Origin: Symsagittifera roscoffensis
Taxonomy: Eukaryota; Xenacoelomorpha; Acoela; Convolutidae
Direction of reading: 5' to 3'
DNA: 64,000 nucleotides
NCBI RefSeq assembly: GCF_963678635.1
Contig: NC_087063.1
Location: 60,458,759 to 60,522,758 of the forward strand
Below are positions 63,670 to 64,000 of this stretch, one piece after another (position 1 is the first letter of the stretch; each line of letters begins with the position of its first letter). Under the pieces are notes generated by a model. That model saw nothing but the letters and a program-made list of their open reading frames with translations. It did no database searches and was not told the origin of the DNA. Made by a program: the position numbers and the translations under genes.

Positions 63670-63945
63670 CCGGATTGGCAAAAACAGGACCCCTCCGGAT
63701 TGGCAAAGTTGGGACCCCTTCGGATTGTCAAAATTGGGACCCCTCCGTAATGGCAAAAACAGGACCCCACCAGATTGGCAAATTTAGGACCCCTGCGGAT
63801 TGGCAAAATTAGGCCCCTCCGGATTGGCAAAAACAAAACTCCTCCGGATTGGCAAAATTGGGACCATCGGATTGGCAAAATTGGGACACCTCCGGATTGG
63901 CAAAAACAGGACTCTTCCGGATTGGAACCCCTCCGGGTTTGTAGG
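63670..63945. repeat. 25-bp tandem repeat with ABB higher-order pattern
   Basis: Ten full copies and a partial of CCGGATTGGCAAAA, a variable AACAG or TTGGG part, then GACCCCT. Classed by the variable part (A = AAACAGGA-like; B = AATTGGGA-like) the order is A B B A B B A B B A. The third-order period is about 75 bases, a multiple of three, so long frames are open on both strands (63621-63959 minus; 63551-63787 plus) without being genes. The copies are separated by no unique spacers, so this is not a CRISPR array. Confidence 0.88.
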
Positions 63946-64000
63946 AATAACTTGTCCATGACTTTTAAAAATTTTACCCAATACCCCTCCGGATATGTTC

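Noticed and set aside
63670-63945. Possible CRISPR array
   Set aside because: The repeats are directly abutting 25-mers with no unique spacers, and the genome is eukaryotic in character.
63621-63959. 112-codon frame with Cys-rich repeating peptide
   Set aside because: It is produced by the 75-base trimer of a non-coding tandem repeat; frames are open on both strands for the same reason.

Overview
The window looks like repeat-rich, gene-poor animal DNA, most likely from a nematode (Caenorhabditis-like). The evidence is indirect: a roughly 30% GC background full of A/T runs, splice-acceptor-like TTTTCAG strings and one AATAAA-terminated exon-like island, and no rRNA, tRNA or operons of bacterial type. 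No intact host gene is demonstrable. The coding content that can be recognised is two degenerate, GC-richer Ty3/gypsy-type LTR retroelements plus small gene remnants.

Layout: 1-400 is a 33-bp minisatellite; 1350-2190 a gypsy gag relic; 2255-3960 two inverted copies of repeat family B; 4238-4964 two exon-like fragments; 5165-13770 a hierarchical satellite (eight ~1.05-kb units built from ~36-bp monomers); 14412-15450 two decayed coding islands; 15490-19110 families B and C, the latter with a conserved intron-like core; 20555-21030 a CCCTCCGGA-type repeat. Element A (+ strand, about 21.9-33.3 kb) has gag, protease, a stub of reverse transcriptase, RNase H, a repetitive linker, no integrase, and then about 5 kb of unrecognised ORFs. 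Then 34-47.6 kb is a mosaic of duplicated families A, D, B and E, including a 3 x 817-bp tandem array. Element B (- strand, 62.9 down to 47.65 kb) is rearranged: gag, a tandemly duplicated protease, a truncated RT joined to the integrase C-terminal region, and a 3' module. A second copy of that 3' module follows with the linker and a motif-complete integrase. A 25-bp repeat with an ABB order closes the window (63.67-63.95 kb).

How the parts fit: A and B are related subfamilies sharing the same Gag, protease, RNase H-tail and linker blocks, so each supplies what the other lost. Together they imply an ancestor of order Gag (two zinc knuckles) - protease - RT - RNase H - ~380-residue linker - integrase - acidic tail - extra 3' ORFs. 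The most interesting part is the 3' module of element B, present twice: a segment in the -1 frame relative to pol that reads like a macro (ADP-ribose-binding) domain of the OARD1/Poa1 type but lacks the usual catalytic loop, followed by a coiled-coil ORF and a short overlapping ORF. Next to this module, and in the 817-bp tandem units, sits a stem-loop whose stem differs between families by paired (compensatory) changes.

Limits: no search or alignment could be run. LTRs, target-site duplications and primer-binding sites were not found. Family assignments rest on motifs read by eye.
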